Source: Ralstonia pickettii (GTDB lineage Bacteria; Pseudomonadota; Gammaproteobacteria; Burkholderiales; Burkholderiaceae). Taken from it: DNA of 64,000 bases. Each line of letters starts with the position of its first letter. Position 1 is the stretch's first letter. A program made the position numbers and the translations under genes. Positions 36,668-45,163 of this stretch are shown here, one piece after another. The notes under the pieces are model-generated. The model did not search any database. It worked only from the letters and a program-made list of their open reading frames with translations, and was not told the origin of the DNA. The stretch is taken from contig NZ_CP104382.1 in assembly GCF_030582395.1 (NCBI RefSeq), forward strand, positions 682,001 through 746,000. The letters are read 5' to 3'.

Positions 36668-37912
36668 TCACACCACTTGCCGATTGCGATACGCCGTGAT
36701 CAATGCCATCACCGCCGCAGACACCAAGAGCAGTGCGCTGAAGCCGAAAGTGGCGGCGTAGCCGTGGGCATCGAATAGCATTCCTCCCACCGTCGAGCCC
36801 AATGCAATAGCCAACTGGACCACGGCCACCATCAACCCACCGCCGGCTTCAGCGCTTTCCGGCATCGTCGTTGCTAGCCAGCTCCACCAGCCCACCGGCG
36901 CGGCGGTCGCCAGCAGCCCCCATACGGCCAGCAGTCCAAAGGTGACGGCGCTTTGCTCTCGGAATAGAACCAGCGCTATGGCCACAGAGGCCATCACGAG
37001 CGGGATGGTGGCCAGGGTGCGGTATAGGTTGCGGGAGAGGAACCAGCCGATGATGGCGGTGCCGAAAAGGCCCGCCACACCGATCGCGAGCAGTACGAGT
37101 GAGAGGGTCGAGGCGTTGGCGTTCGTCGTCGTCTCCAAGAAAGGGCGGACATAGGTGAAGAGGGAGAACTGCCCCATGAAGAAAAGGCCGACCGCAGCCA
37201 TTCCCCTAAACACCAGCGGATCTGCCAGCAGGCGCACTGCGTTGCGGGATCGGCGAGCCGGAGCGGCCGTCCGCATCGATGGCAGACTCACCCACTGCCA
37301 CGCGAAGGCCAGCACGGCGACCGGCACGAGACCAAAGAACGCACCGCGCCATCCGACCAGCGAGCCAACGAAGCTGCCAAGCGGGGCGGCGATGACTGTG
37401 GCAAGGGCATTGCCGCCGTTGAAGATCGCCAGCGCCCGCGGGATCTTCGCTGCGGGTACGAGACGAATAGCCGTGGCTGCCGACATTGACCAGAAGCCAC
37501 CGACGGACACGCCGACGAGCACACGGCCCATCATGTACATCACAAGCCCCTGCGCCGATGCGATCAGGAGGCCGGACGCGGCCATGAAAGCGGTCATGCA
37601 CAGCAGGATGGTCTTGCGATCCATCCGGCGCGCCAGTGCGGGAAGCAGGAGGCTCGTCAAGACGGCGAAGGCGCCGGACACGGCGATCGCCTGACCCGCC
37701 ACGCCCTCGCTGATGCGTAGGTCTGTTGCGATCGGCGTAAGAAGACTGACCGGCATGAACTCCGATGCGATCAGTGCAAACACGCACAGCGCCATGGAAA
37801 ACACGCCACTCCAGTGGCTTGGTCCGTCGACGCTGCCGGCTGCAAGACCTGATGGTGCTGGCAGCCGCTTGCTGCAGAGTTGGGTAGCGAGGTTTGATGG
37901 TGCCTTAGTCAT
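36668..37912 (-). CDS. MFS exporter (NepI/AraJ-like DHA1)
   Basis: Twelve-helix transporter of 414 residues. Helix 1 contains FALIASEFMPVSLLTPIATDLRISEGVAGQAIAVSGAFAV, typical of the AraJ/NepI branch; loop 2-3 reads ARRMDRKTILL. Members export sugars, purine ribonucleosides or drugs. It is divergent from a LysR regulator 89 bases away, and upstream of the cupin and SDR genes on the same strand, so these three may form one LysR-controlled unit. Confidence 0.87.
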   Translation of the reverse strand: MTKAPSNLATQLCSKRLPAPSGLAAGSVDGPSHWSGVFSMALCVFALIASEFMPVSLLTPIATDLRISEGVAGQAIAVSGAFAVLTSLLLPALARRMDRKTILLCMTAFMAASGLLIASAQGLVMYMMGRVLVGVSVGGFWSMSAATAIRLVPAAKIPRALAIFNGGNALATVIAAPLGSFVGSLVGWRGAFFGLVPVAVLAFAWQWVSLPSMRTAAPARRSRNAVRLLADPLVFRGMAAVGLFFMGQFSLFTYVRPFLETTTNANASTLSLVLLAIGVAGLFGTAIIGWFLSRNLYRTLATIPLVMASVAIALVLFREQSAVTFGLLAVWGLLATAAPVGWWSWLATTMPESAEAGGGLMVAVVQLAIALGSTVGGMLFDAHGYAATFGFSALLLVSAAVMALITAYRNRQVV

Positions 37913-38001
37913 GCCCCAAATTATGGTGACGGCGCTCGCGTGCTTCTAGATAATGAATGCTTAATGAATTTAGTAGCCTGGCTAATGAATCGGAGGGAAT
38001 C

Positions 38002-38895
38002 GTGGCGAGGAGGAACCTGAACGAACTGTTGGGGTTCGTGACTGTTGCGCGCGAAGGCAGCTTCACGCGCGCCGCAGCGACTTTGGGGGTTACCCAGTCT
38101 GCATTGAGTCAATCCATCCGCGCTTTGGAAGAGCGGCTCCAGATCCGGCTTTTGACACGGACAACACGAAGCGTGTCGACTACGGCCGCCGGTGAGCGCT
38201 TGATGCTTGCGATAGGACACCGCTTCGACGAAATCGAAACCGAACTGGACGCTCTCACAGCGCTACGGGATAAGCCGGCAGGCACGGTCCGCATTACGTG
38301 CGGCGATCACATTCTGCAGAGCACCTTGTTGCCCAAACTAGCCCCATTGCTGCGGACCTATCCGGATATCAAGGTGGAGTTCGACATGAACTATGGGTTT
38401 CGCGACATCGTGGCCGACCGCTTCGATGCGGGGGTGCGCATGGGCAGCACGATAGATCGGGACATGATTGCCGTCCCGATCGGGCCACCATTGCGTCTGG
38501 CTGTGGTTGCATCGCCAAAATATTTTGCGGCTCATCCTGCGCCGAAGGTCCCACGGGATCTGACGGAGCATCGCTGCATCAATCAGCGCATGCCGACCTC
38601 AGGGGGCCTGTACGTCTGGGACTTCGAGCGGCGCGGCCGCAAGGTGAACGTCCGCGTGGACGGGCCCCTCATCTTCAATACCGCGCCCCCGCAGGTGGAC
38701 GCTGCGCTTGCCGGTCTCGGTGTGGCGTTGCTGCCCGAAGATGAGGTGATGTCCCATGTCACCGCCGGACGGCTGGTAAGCGTGCTGGAAGACTGGTGTC
38801 CGAAATTTGCCGGGTACCACCTCTACTACCCAAGCCGGCGGCAGCCTTCTCCTGCGTTTTCGTTGGTTGTGGAAGCGTTGCGCTATCGAGGCTAG
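38002..38895 (+). CDS. LysR family transcriptional regulator
   Basis: Regulator of 297 residues. HTH at residues 4-63 (LNELLGFVTVAREGSFTRAAATLGVTQSALSQSIRALEERL), then the co-inducer domain. The GTG at 38002 is preferred to an ATG 45 bases earlier because a GGAGGG site stands four bases in front of it and homologues start at this point. Divergent from the NepI-like MFS gene, its probable target. Confidence 0.9.
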   Translation: MARRNLNELLGFVTVAREGSFTRAAATLGVTQSALSQSIRALEERLQIRLLTRTTRSVSTTAAGERLMLAIGHRFDEIETELDALTALRDKPAGTVRITCGDHILQSTLLPKLAPLLRTYPDIKVEFDMNYGFRDIVADRFDAGVRMGSTIDRDMIAVPIGPPLRLAVVASPKYFAAHPAPKVPRDLTEHRCINQRMPTSGGLYVWDFERRGRKVNVRVDGPLIFNTAPPQVDAALAGLGVALLPEDEVMSHVTAGRLVSVLEDWCPKFAGYHLYYPSRRQPSPAFSLVVEALRYRG

Positions 38896-38985
38896 CGTCA
38901 TTGGAGTTGGCTGCGATCGGCCATACGAGCGACTCGATCGGCGCGATCGATCCCACCCCCTATGCCGTCTTCCGCAGATCCGAAA

Positions 38986-39210
38986 TCAGTGCCGACGCCC
39001 GCGCAAAGTGAGAGAGCGCCCGGGCGCGCCTCTGCTGATGGCTGCCGGCGAGATGATGACGGGCTCTTTGACGTCGTCGGCCTGCAGGATGATACGCATG
39101 CCGGCGTAACGGTCTGCTTGGTAGATGCATCTTTTGAGCAGTTGCAGCGCGGGCTGCGCGCTGTATTGAGCGTCGTCCCTAGCGTTGCCGTATCCATAGT
39201 CCGTTCGGAG
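38986..39210 (-). pseudogene. Remnant of an unidentified gene
   Basis: Between two stops the minus strand reads 75 codons that look like genuine protein: ...YGYGNARDDAQYSAQPALQL, then LLKRCIYQADRYAGMRI and ILQADDVKEPVIISPAA. There is no start codon at its beginning; the only ATG gives 37 residues. I could not identify the family. It is best read as the decayed piece of a gene. Confidence 0.35.
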
Positions 39211-39313
39211 TTACCCCAATTCCGCAACGGCGTTAGTGAAAACGGCTAGATGGCTTTCGAATTTGCCGGTGGCTTGCGACATACCTATCGGTCAAGGCAA
39301 GGGGGGCGCAATG

Positions 39314-39336
39314 TTATCCCCAACAGCTGTGGACAA
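39314..39336. other. Pair of DnaA-box-like nonamers
   Basis: TTATCCCCA and TGTGGACAA face each other across five bases; each differs from the DnaA box (TTATCCACA) by one base. No AT-rich unwinding region or replication gene is nearby, so a role in replication is unlikely, but DnaA binding to the next gene's promoter is conceivable. Confidence 0.3.
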
Positions 39337-39454
39337 GACATCTCCCGCCTTCCGCCAACCCTTGGTGCGCTTCGGTCGTGTCGACGTGCTCAAACTTTAA
39401 GCGGCGCGGAAACTGTATATACTGTTTTCGCAAACATCGGAAAAGGGGGGAGTT

Positions 39455-39901
39455 ATGGAAATTGAAACGGCTAAGCAAGCAACCACGGATCAGTCCGCGT
39501 CTACAAACGATACGGTGAAAACGCGCCGTGCCAAAGCTGTGAGCGGCGCAGATCCGCAAGCGACGAGCGCAGACGCGGCGAAAGCCGGTTCAACTTCAGT
39601 CGCCGAGAGCGGCCCAAAGAAGGGCAGACGTGCAAATGGGGAGGCGAACCCTCCGGAGGCTTCACCCAGGCAGAAATCGAAAAAGGCGAAGGTGGTGCGG
39701 GACAGCTTTTCGATGCCGGAACAGGACTATCGCAAGCTCGCTGAACTTAAGGAGCGGTGCCTTGCCGACGGTCGAAGGGTCAAGAAAAGCGAGCTGCTCC
39801 GCGCCGGAATCATTTTGCTGGCATCGCTTCCAGCAAAACGCCTGCTGGCTGCGGTGGCACGCGTAGAGTCGATCAAAACCGGCCGTCCTCCAAAGGGGTA
39901 A
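39455..39901 (+). CDS. Putative ribbon-helix-helix DNA-binding protein with disordered N terminus
   Basis: Protein of 148 residues. Residues 1-80 are low complexity (Ala, Ser, Thr, Lys, Pro) and probably disordered. Residues 82-148 look like a ribbon-helix-helix module: a strand VVRDSFSMP, helix EQDYRKLAELKERCLADG, then VKKSELLRAGIILLASLP, as in Arc/MetJ-type regulators, plus a basic tail. It may bind DNA as a dimer. A GGGGGGAG site lies just before the ATG. Target and role unknown. Confidence 0.7.
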   Translation: MEIETAKQATTDQSASTNDTVKTRRAKAVSGADPQATSADAAKAGSTSVAESGPKKGRRANGEANPPEASPRQKSKKAKVVRDSFSMPEQDYRKLAELKERCLADGRRVKKSELLRAGIILLASLPAKRLLAAVARVESIKTGRPPKG

Positions 39902-40079
39902 TGCCTTCAGCCCTTGCGGCCTGGTTTTCTGTTCTACAAGCCGCTCCGCCGGTCAGATGCCATGGCTGCGACTCGGCTCGGCCTGAAACACATCAGGCCC
40001 TGGGAGAACTGAACGCGAGCACGCAGCGCCTTTTGTCATTTGAAAAGGTTTCAAAGGTATGACAACGAGGCGCTTCGAT

Positions 40080-40109
40080 TTGCATAACAACAGAATTCAA
40101 TTTTATTAA
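40080..40109 (+). promoter_or_regulatory. Candidate sigma-70 promoter of small RNA
   Basis: TTGCAT (40080-40085) and TATTAA (40104-40109) are separated by 18 bases in an AT-rich stretch, which would start a transcript at about 40115. Four of six bases match the consensus in each hexamer. Confidence 0.4.
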
Positions 40110-40114
40110 CATCA

Positions 40115-40234
40115 ATCTATGGATCGTCACGGGCTTGGCCTGTACTCTTGCCTGTGACGATGCAATCTCGCTTTATCTCTCCACGTCTCCCGCATCGTCT
40201 TGTAGCGCAGCTTGGTTGCTGCGCTTTTCTTTTT
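40115..40234 (+). ncRNA. Candidate trans-acting small RNA, about 120 nt
   Basis: Three elements in order: a 12-bp stem (ATCGTCACGGGC with GCCTGTGACGAT, one G-U pair, 15-base loop) at 40123-40161; a pyrimidine-rich single-stranded stretch containing CTCTCC and TCTCCC, complementary to Shine-Dalgarno sequences; and a rho-independent terminator at 40204-40234. A promoter-like pair lies just upstream. This layout is that of many enterobacterial and betaproteobacterial sRNAs. It could instead be a processed 3' end of the preceding gene. No known RNA family recognised. Confidence 0.5.
40204..40234 (+). terminator. Rho-independent terminator
   Basis: An 8-bp stem AGCGCAGC / GCTGCGCT with loop TTGGTT followed by TTTCTTTTT. 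It ends the candidate small RNA, or read-through from the gene 300 bases upstream. Confidence 0.88.
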
Positions 40235-40367
40235 CCGACGTTACTCCCCATCAGCTGACTTTTTTCTGACATTAAATTGTCACAGATGTGGATTAAGCGC
40301 CCCCTTGTTGATTTGTAAGACGCCCATGCACAAAATGCCTACCAGGGGATAGCGTGCGGGGAACGTC

Positions 40368-40640
40368 ATGCAAGGTTGGTCAATTCAGCATTTCAAGGGC
40401 TGCTCTATACATGTTCTAGCCGTGCTCGGCCGTGGCTCCGAGTTCAGGTATGCATACACCGGGTTCGTCTGCGCTCCGAAGGAGGGGGGCACGGCATATC
40501 CGAAGATGCAGCGGTTCCACCATATATCCGCTGACTTTGATTCCTTTGACGCAGCGATATCCGCCGGCATGCGCGAGGGTCGAGCAATCGCGGAACGCTG
40601 GTTTTCTATGGCCGTCGAGGAGCAGAGCCGAGCCTTGTGA
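40368..40640 (+). CDS. Small hypothetical protein
   Basis: Protein of 90 residues with no family I recognise. Composition looks real: an aromatic beta-like first half (FRYAYTGFVCAPKEG) and an amphipathic helix in the second half (FDSFDAAISAGMREGRAIAERWF). No signal peptide or membrane segment. The ribosome site is weak. Probably an orphan soluble protein. Confidence 0.6.
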   Translation: MQGWSIQHFKGCSIHVLAVLGRGSEFRYAYTGFVCAPKEGGTAYPKMQRFHHISADFDSFDAAISAGMREGRAIAERWFSMAVEEQSRAL

Positions 40641-40968
40641 GGACATGCATCAGTCGTGTCTACCGCATCAAGGTCGCGCGACCCGGGGAGTCAAACCGCG
40701 TACGTCGCTGACGCAAACCACGTTTGCGTTCTTTTCATGGAAGATGGGTCGCTCTTGCGCCCAAGCCTTGTTTGACGCCTTTGCAGAGTCGTCTTATGTT
40801 ATTTTACATAACACAAATTACGCGTCAAATGAACGAGCGCGTTCGTCGTCACCACCTGACCATTCAAACCCCCGCGCTCCGTATTCTCGGACTGCCCTTG
40901 CTGTGCAATCGCCCCAATACTGGCGAGCGAACCAGTTTTAAATGTCGAAGCAAATAGCAAGAAGCTCC
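40641..40968. other. Intergenic region, 328 bases
   Basis: No gene is supported. It holds a hairpin ACGCAAA-N5-TTTGCGT with TCTTTTC behind it (40711-40736), a weak terminator candidate, and an AT-rich inverted repeat TTATGT-N6-ACATAA (40794-40811) that could be an operator or promoter element of the next gene. Confidence 0.45.
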
Positions 40969-41358
40969 ATGGCGACTCCCACCATCGACACAATTTTGAA
41001 AACCCGGGGTATTGACGCGGCGTACAAGGCGGCCTGTCAACGCATTCGGGAGCAGCAAGCCCACATCGACGAACTGCACGGGTCTCGGTTCTTCGAGGTG
41101 CGCGTGCTCAAGGACGGAACGAGGAAGCTTTGGCCGACAACGAAAGCTGCAATCAGCCGAACGTTCGATCTGGATGATTTCGATTGCGAACCGCCCTCGG
41201 ATTTTTTCTACTGCGACGAGAACGGCCAGTTGCACACGGTCAACTTGGCCAAGCACGACCTCGTCGATGCAGATGGAGACATGCCATCCGGGCGCGCTTC
41301 ATACGACTTGATCGCCAATGGTCGGGTAGTTGGCCATGTGGTACCAGAAGACCGCTGA
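40969..41358 (+). CDS. Hypothetical protein
   Basis: Soluble protein of about 129 residues, Asp/Glu-rich in its second half (FDLDDFDCEPPSDFFYCDENGQLHTVNLAKHDLVDADGDMP). A short helix (DAAYKAACQRIREQQAHIDELHG) precedes a beta-rich part. I do not recognise the family. The ATG at 40969 was chosen because the protein sequence becomes well formed there; an in-frame ATG at 40942 would add nine residues. Neither has a strong ribosome site. Confidence 0.6.
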   Translation: MATPTIDTILKTRGIDAAYKAACQRIREQQAHIDELHGSRFFEVRVLKDGTRKLWPTTKAAISRTFDLDDFDCEPPSDFFYCDENGQLHTVNLAKHDLVDADGDMPSGRASYDLIANGRVVGHVVPEDR

Positions 41359-41598
41359 TGCAGCATTAGACTGCCCTACGTCGATCGCCCATTCTTGTTG
41401 AGCAACGCCTACCTGGCGCACTGCTGCGAGTTGAAAGTGCGTTGGAAATTGTCGTGCGCTCCCGCAATGTTCTGTCCGGTTTGGGCGTTCCGCCCTGCAT
41501 CCGATCTCGCATGAGTTCCGTATATCAAGGCAGCGCTGCGTAGCACTTGAGGCAGGCCACGCAGTGCGCGATCCATATCCGGACAAAGGAGATTGACG

Positions 41599-42180
41599 AT
41601 GAAGCGAGCACTGCTATTGGTTTTGACGCTGACCACTGCGACGCTGAGTGCATGCGGAGGCGGTGACGACACACCCACGACGATGGCGTCGACGGCGGCA
41701 ACCGCACAGTTTCCGCAAAACGCCGACATGTGGGCGGGGCTTGGCGGAGACGCCAGCGCACCGGCAGCCATTTCAAAAGTGGTCGACGATGCGGTGTCCG
41801 GTTTGCTTGCAGACCCCAAGGAAGCACCGTACTTCGCCAACATCGGCCAACCTGGGCACGATACGGTCGGGCGCCTGAAGGCATGCCTGAACCTGCAGTT
41901 CAAGGCGCTCTTTGGTGGCCCGTTCAGTTATCCAGGAAAAGTCTCGGCGGACGGCGGCACCGTCATGTGTGAGGACATGGCGACGGCACACTCGGACATC
42001 GGCATCCCAGGCTGCGTGTTCGACCAGTTCATCACCGATGCCGCGGCTGTCCTGAAGGCCGATGGCGTTCCGGACGGCTACATCGCTCGTGTCGCTCCCG
42101 TGCTCACCGGTCTCAAGACGTCCATCGTGTCGTCCATGCCTAAGTACCTGGGCCCTAACACTGCCCAGAACTGCCAATGA
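41599..42180 (+). CDS. Lipoprotein with truncated-globin-like domain
   Basis: Protein of 193 residues. A lipoprotein signal ends at a Cys near residue 19 (TATLSAC-GGG). The rest (about 45-190) resembles group 1 truncated haemoglobins: YFANIGQPGHDTVGRLKACLNLQFKALFGGPFSYPG, then CEDMATAHSDIGIPGCVFDQFITDAAAVLKADGVP, in which the HSDIGI His would be the proximal haem ligand. A periplasm-facing haem lipoprotein could bind oxygen or nitric oxide. AAGGAG lies eight bases before the ATG. The stop overlaps the next start (ATGA), so the two genes are coupled. Confidence 0.75.
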   Translation: MKRALLLVLTLTTATLSACGGGDDTPTTMASTAATAQFPQNADMWAGLGGDASAPAAISKVVDDAVSGLLADPKEAPYFANIGQPGHDTVGRLKACLNLQFKALFGGPFSYPGKVSADGGTVMCEDMATAHSDIGIPGCVFDQFITDAAAVLKADGVPDGYIARVAPVLTGLKTSIVSSMPKYLGPNTAQNCQ

Positions 42181-42863
42181 ACCCGCGACGCCGACTGCAA
42201 CGCTACGCCGTCACCAGTGTTGCAGTGCTTGCGGTTGCGATCGGGCTTGTCGGGGCCATGCATTTGAAGGCGGCCCGCCCCGTGCTGGCGATGCTTGGCG
42301 TCCCCTGCCCCGTCGACCAGACCACGGCTGAACAAGTCAGCGCTCTACGTTCAAGCGGGCTGGCGCACTTGCGCGCGGATCGCTCCGCGCCGGCGCGACC
42401 TGTTCCGGGCGGGTTCGTGCTGGATCGAACCACAGCCGAGGAGGCGGTCCGCTGGGCGCGTGAAAATGGCATTGCGTGCGATGAGGTCAAGCACGGCTAC
42501 AGCTATCTTCGCTGCCGTGGTGTCGATGCCAATAAGCTCGGTCTGGCCGGTCCGCCCGTGAGCGAGTTGTGGCTCAGCTTCGGTCCAGGCGGCCGCCTGA
42601 TCGGTATGGACGTCTACCGCCGCGGTATGAGTGCAAGCGACACAACCGCGGCCTGGAACGGCGCGGCATACGCGTTGCGCAATGTGCTCGGTATGCCAAC
42701 GTCGACGGTGGGGGATGCATCACCAGAGGCGTTGAGCGAGTCGCCACTGCAGACAGCGCGCTTGCAGTATCGATTCGCCGATTACCTTGCGGTCGTGACT
42801 GCCAGCAACCTTCCGTACGCCGGGCTGGCCGTCCGGGAACAGTACATGTCGGCTCGCCTTTGA
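42177..42863 (+). CDS. Membrane-anchored hypothetical protein
   Basis: Protein of 228 residues with an N-terminal membrane anchor or uncleaved signal (about 10-30: YAVTSVAVLAVAIGLVGAM) and a soluble domain outside the membrane. A possible Cys pair is CPVDQ near residue 44 and GIACDEV near 99, with YLRCRG. No family recognised. It is translationally coupled to the globin-like lipoprotein and closed by a terminator, so the two probably work together. Confidence 0.7.
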   Translation: MNPRRRLQRYAVTSVAVLAVAIGLVGAMHLKAARPVLAMLGVPCPVDQTTAEQVSALRSSGLAHLRADRSAPARPVPGGFVLDRTTAEEAVRWARENGIACDEVKHGYSYLRCRGVDANKLGLAGPPVSELWLSFGPGGRLIGMDVYRRGMSASDTTAAWNGAAYALRNVLGMPTSTVGDASPEALSESPLQTARLQYRFADYLAVVTASNLPYAGLAVREQYMSARL

Positions 42864-42895
42864 TTTAAATCATTGCGCATCGACCAGGCGCCACA

Positions 42896-42924
42896 CCTTC
42901 GGCCTGCGGGCCGAAGGTTTTTTT
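42896..42924 (+). terminator. Rho-independent terminator
   Basis: A 9-bp stem CCTTCGGCC / GGCCGAAGG with TGCG loop followed by seven T, 33 bases after the stop of the globin-linked gene. Confidence 0.92.
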
Positions 42925-42932
42925 CATGAACA

Positions 42933-44504
42933 TCACGGCACCGATACAGCGGCAAGCGGTGCGGCCAGCAGCGCTGCGGCAACCGGCACGTCTTCCAGAC
43001 GGTTGTCGGGGCCGGCTTCGACCGTACCGATCGTCGAAGCTGTGACCGCCTGTAGCGGCAGCGCCAGCGTAAATGTGGCGCCCTTCCCTTCGCCGGCGCT
43101 TGTCGCCGTCAACGTACCGCCGTGCAGCGTGGCGAGCTTGCGCGCGATGGCGAGCCCGAGACCCAGCCCGCCATGATCACTGGGACGCGACGCGCCCAAC
43201 TGTGCAAACGGCTCGAAAATAGTTTCAAGTTTCTCCGGCGGAATGCCCTTACCACTGTCGGACACTGCGACTTTCACGCGCGGCTTGTCCACGGTGACTG
43301 CAACATCGATGTGCCCGCCTGCTGGCGTGTAGCGCATTGCGTTGCTGAGCACATTGGAGATGATCTGCCGCAGACGCATTGCGTCACCCATTACGGGGCC
43401 GCCAGCCTCCAGCCTATAGCGCAGGTCGATCTGCCTGCGTTGCGCAATCGGCGTCCAGCTTTGGACCTCTGCCGAGACAATGTTCTCGATCCGCAGCGGC
43501 TCTCGTTCAATGACCAGTTTGTTGGTCGCTGCTCGATTGACATCCAGCAGGTCATCGACGAGCCGGGCCTGCGCATCGATGTTTCGATGCAACACCTCGA
43601 CGCATCCCATAACGGCCTTGGGGTCGGTCGCTTTCGCAGCCAGCACCTCGGTCCACGCTTTGATTGCATTCAGCGGCGTGCGGAGCTCATGCGAAACCGT
43701 TGCGATCAATGCGTCCTTGAGCGAGCTGGCAGTTTGCGCCTCCTGCCGGCAAAGCCGCTCGTGCTCCAGGAGCCGGTCCCGCTCCTTTTCCACCAATTTC
43801 TGCTTGGTGATGTCGATCGTTATTCCGTCAAACTGAATCGGCTCGCCCGATTGGGAATACCTTGTGCGGCCCATCGCGCGCAGCCACCGTACATCGCCCG
43901 ATGGTGACAGCGTCCGGTATTCAATGTCGTAAGGCATGGCGCGATACACCGCCGCCTCCACCGCCTCGCGCGTATGTGCAACGTCGTCAGGGTGCAGTCG
44001 GGCATAAAACACGCCGATATCGACCTCGGCATCGGCCGGGAGCCAGAAATGCTCTTTGCACTTGGCATTCCAGACGATCTTGTGCAGCGGCATCGGACAA
44101 TAAAACGTGCCGATCTCAGCGGCTTCAACCGCCATGCGCAGCATCGCCTCGTCTTGAAAGCCGTCGTGCGCCCTGCCACTGGGTCGCTCGGCGGGCCCGG
44201 TAACGGGATGGAAACGAAGAATCGCCCGGCGTGGCGTGGCTCTCTGGTCTTCAGGAAGGATTTCCGCGCGCAAGCGGATCCCGCTGCCGCAAACGAATTC
44301 AATCGTTTGCGGCGACTCGCGCTGAATGACGTCCGAAACGGCATCGACAAGCGTCTCCACCTGCAGATCGAGCGCGAGCCCCTCGTGAAGCGGCAGCAAG
44401 AGCGTGTCACGCGCAGCCGTATTCGCGAAAACGATAGAGAGCCGCTCGTCTACGACGATATACGGTTCAGGAAGGACCTCTAATACGCCGTAGGCCAGTT
44501 GCAT
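42933..44504 (-). CDS. PAS-domain sensor histidine kinase
   Basis: Soluble sensor kinase of about 523 residues. Two PAS domains (about 8-105 and 120-240, the second with PAC-like end TIDITKQKLVEKERDRLLEHE), a HisKA dimerisation domain with phosphorylated H272 in SHELRTPLNAIKAW, and an HATPase with N box (ISNVLSNAMRYTP), G1 (VSDSGKGIPP) and G2 (GGLGLGLAIA). No transmembrane helix and no receiver domain, so it senses a cytoplasmic signal and needs a separate response regulator, which is not adjacent. The ATG of MQLAYG is preferred to an upstream TTG. Confidence 0.9.
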   Translation of the reverse strand: MQLAYGVLEVLPEPYIVVDERLSIVFANTAARDTLLLPLHEGLALDLQVETLVDAVSDVIQRESPQTIEFVCGSGIRLRAEILPEDQRATPRRAILRFHPVTGPAERPSGRAHDGFQDEAMLRMAVEAAEIGTFYCPMPLHKIVWNAKCKEHFWLPADAEVDIGVFYARLHPDDVAHTREAVEAAVYRAMPYDIEYRTLSPSGDVRWLRAMGRTRYSQSGEPIQFDGITIDITKQKLVEKERDRLLEHERLCRQEAQTASSLKDALIATVSHELRTPLNAIKAWTEVLAAKATDPKAVMGCVEVLHRNIDAQARLVDDLLDVNRAATNKLVIEREPLRIENIVSAEVQSWTPIAQRRQIDLRYRLEAGGPVMGDAMRLRQIISNVLSNAMRYTPAGGHIDVAVTVDKPRVKVAVSDSGKGIPPEKLETIFEPFAQLGASRPSDHGGLGLGLAIARKLATLHGGTLTATSAGEGKGATFTLALPLQAVTASTIGTVEAGPDNRLEDVPVAAALLAAPLAAVSVP

Positions 44505-44635
44505 TGGAGCCGCCAAGTGGAAGCCGGCAGGTTGCCAGCCAAGGCATTGTAGGGCGTTGTAAACGCAGCCGCACCCTTTATTGCCGGAGCAACGTCAGAA
44601 GGGGCCTTCTCTGGCGAAGGCATTCGGCACATGCT

Positions 44636-45010
44636 TTACAGACCGACACGCCCACAGCGCTCATGGCAAAGCGCCTCGCACTCGCAGCAGAGCCGGGCAC
44701 ACTGCGCCGCCCCGCCCATACTCGCACAGGCATTCGCCAGCCCAGCGCAATGGTCCATGCAACTGCGATAGATGAAATACGAGGAGTGTTCGGCTTCAGC
44801 GCCCTGCAGGGCGGCTGCCATGTAGCAAAAATGGCTGCACTCGCGCGCCACAGCGGCGATGCGAGGTGACACGCGCTCAGACAACGCCAAGCGTTCGCAT
44901 TCCTGTGCGCATTCGAGAAAACGGTCGGATGACCTGATATTGGCGGCGTTCGGCGGGCCCGATCGCTGGTCCCGGGCAAAGGGCATGTTCGGCGTGAATT
45001 TGCATGTCAT
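44636..45010 (-). CDS. Four-helix bundle copper-binding protein (DUF326/Csp-like)
   Basis: Cys-rich protein of about 124 residues. Its helices repeat C-x3-C and C-x6-C spacings (FLECAQECERL, ARECSHFCYM, YRSCMDHCAGLANACASM, QCARLCCECEALCHERC), 14 Cys in all. This is the four-helix Csp family that stores many Cu(I) ions in the bundle core. No export signal, so it resembles cytosolic Csp3. The start is uncertain (ATG 45010 or 44986). It stands upstream of the kinase gene on the same strand and carries an inverted repeat about 135 bases upstream. Confidence 0.85.
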   Translation of the reverse strand: MTCKFTPNMPFARDQRSGPPNAANIRSSDRFLECAQECERLALSERVSPRIAAVARECSHFCYMAAALQGAEAEHSSYFIYRSCMDHCAGLANACASMGGAAQCARLCCECEALCHERCGRVGL

Positions 45011-45143
45011 GCGTGCAGAGGCGCAATTTTCCTGCCCAGGCACCGTCCACGCCCAAAAATAAAGGCAGCCCGGAGAAAGAGGGATCCCCTTCAAGCCTTG
45101 GCGAAAGCGCACTCCCACGCTATTGGACCAGTGCCGAGATCAA

Positions 45144-45163
45144 ATGTATTTGTTTAGATACAT
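45144..45163. promoter_or_regulatory. AT-rich inverted repeat upstream of the copper-storage gene
   Basis: ATGTAT-N8-ATACAT, followed by a second small dyad GTTTG-TGTA-CAAAC at 45165-45178. The stretch is markedly AT-rich against its surroundings and is the only distinctive element between the phosphorylase and the Cys-rich protein gene. Binding factor unknown. Confidence 0.35.

Larger units (their letters stand above)
38896..39454. other. Intergenic region, 559 bases, with gene remnant
   Basis: Apart from the remnant on the minus strand (38986-39210) and a pair of DnaA-box-like nonamers near 39314-39336, nothing is recognisable. A -10-like TATACT at 39418-39423 may serve the next gene. Confidence 0.4.
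39902..40367. other. Intergenic region, 466 bases, with candidate small RNA
   Basis: No protein gene is supported. Base composition is lower in GC than the surroundings. The interval 40080-40234 contains a promoter-like pair of hexamers, a long hairpin and a terminator, annotated separately. Confidence 0.5.

Noticed and set aside
39411..39428. CTGTATATACTG as a LexA box before the RHH gene
   Set aside because: Only one half site fits; the second half is TTTT instead of ACAG. It is better read as a -10 element TATACT.
40641..40730. tRNA-like GGGGAGTCAAACCGCG near 40690
   Set aside because: No acceptor or anticodon arms can be built around it.
42860..42873. TTGAT-TTAA-ATCAT, close to the FNR consensus
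   Set aside because: It overlaps a stop codon and lies between two converging genes next to a terminator, so no promoter would use it.
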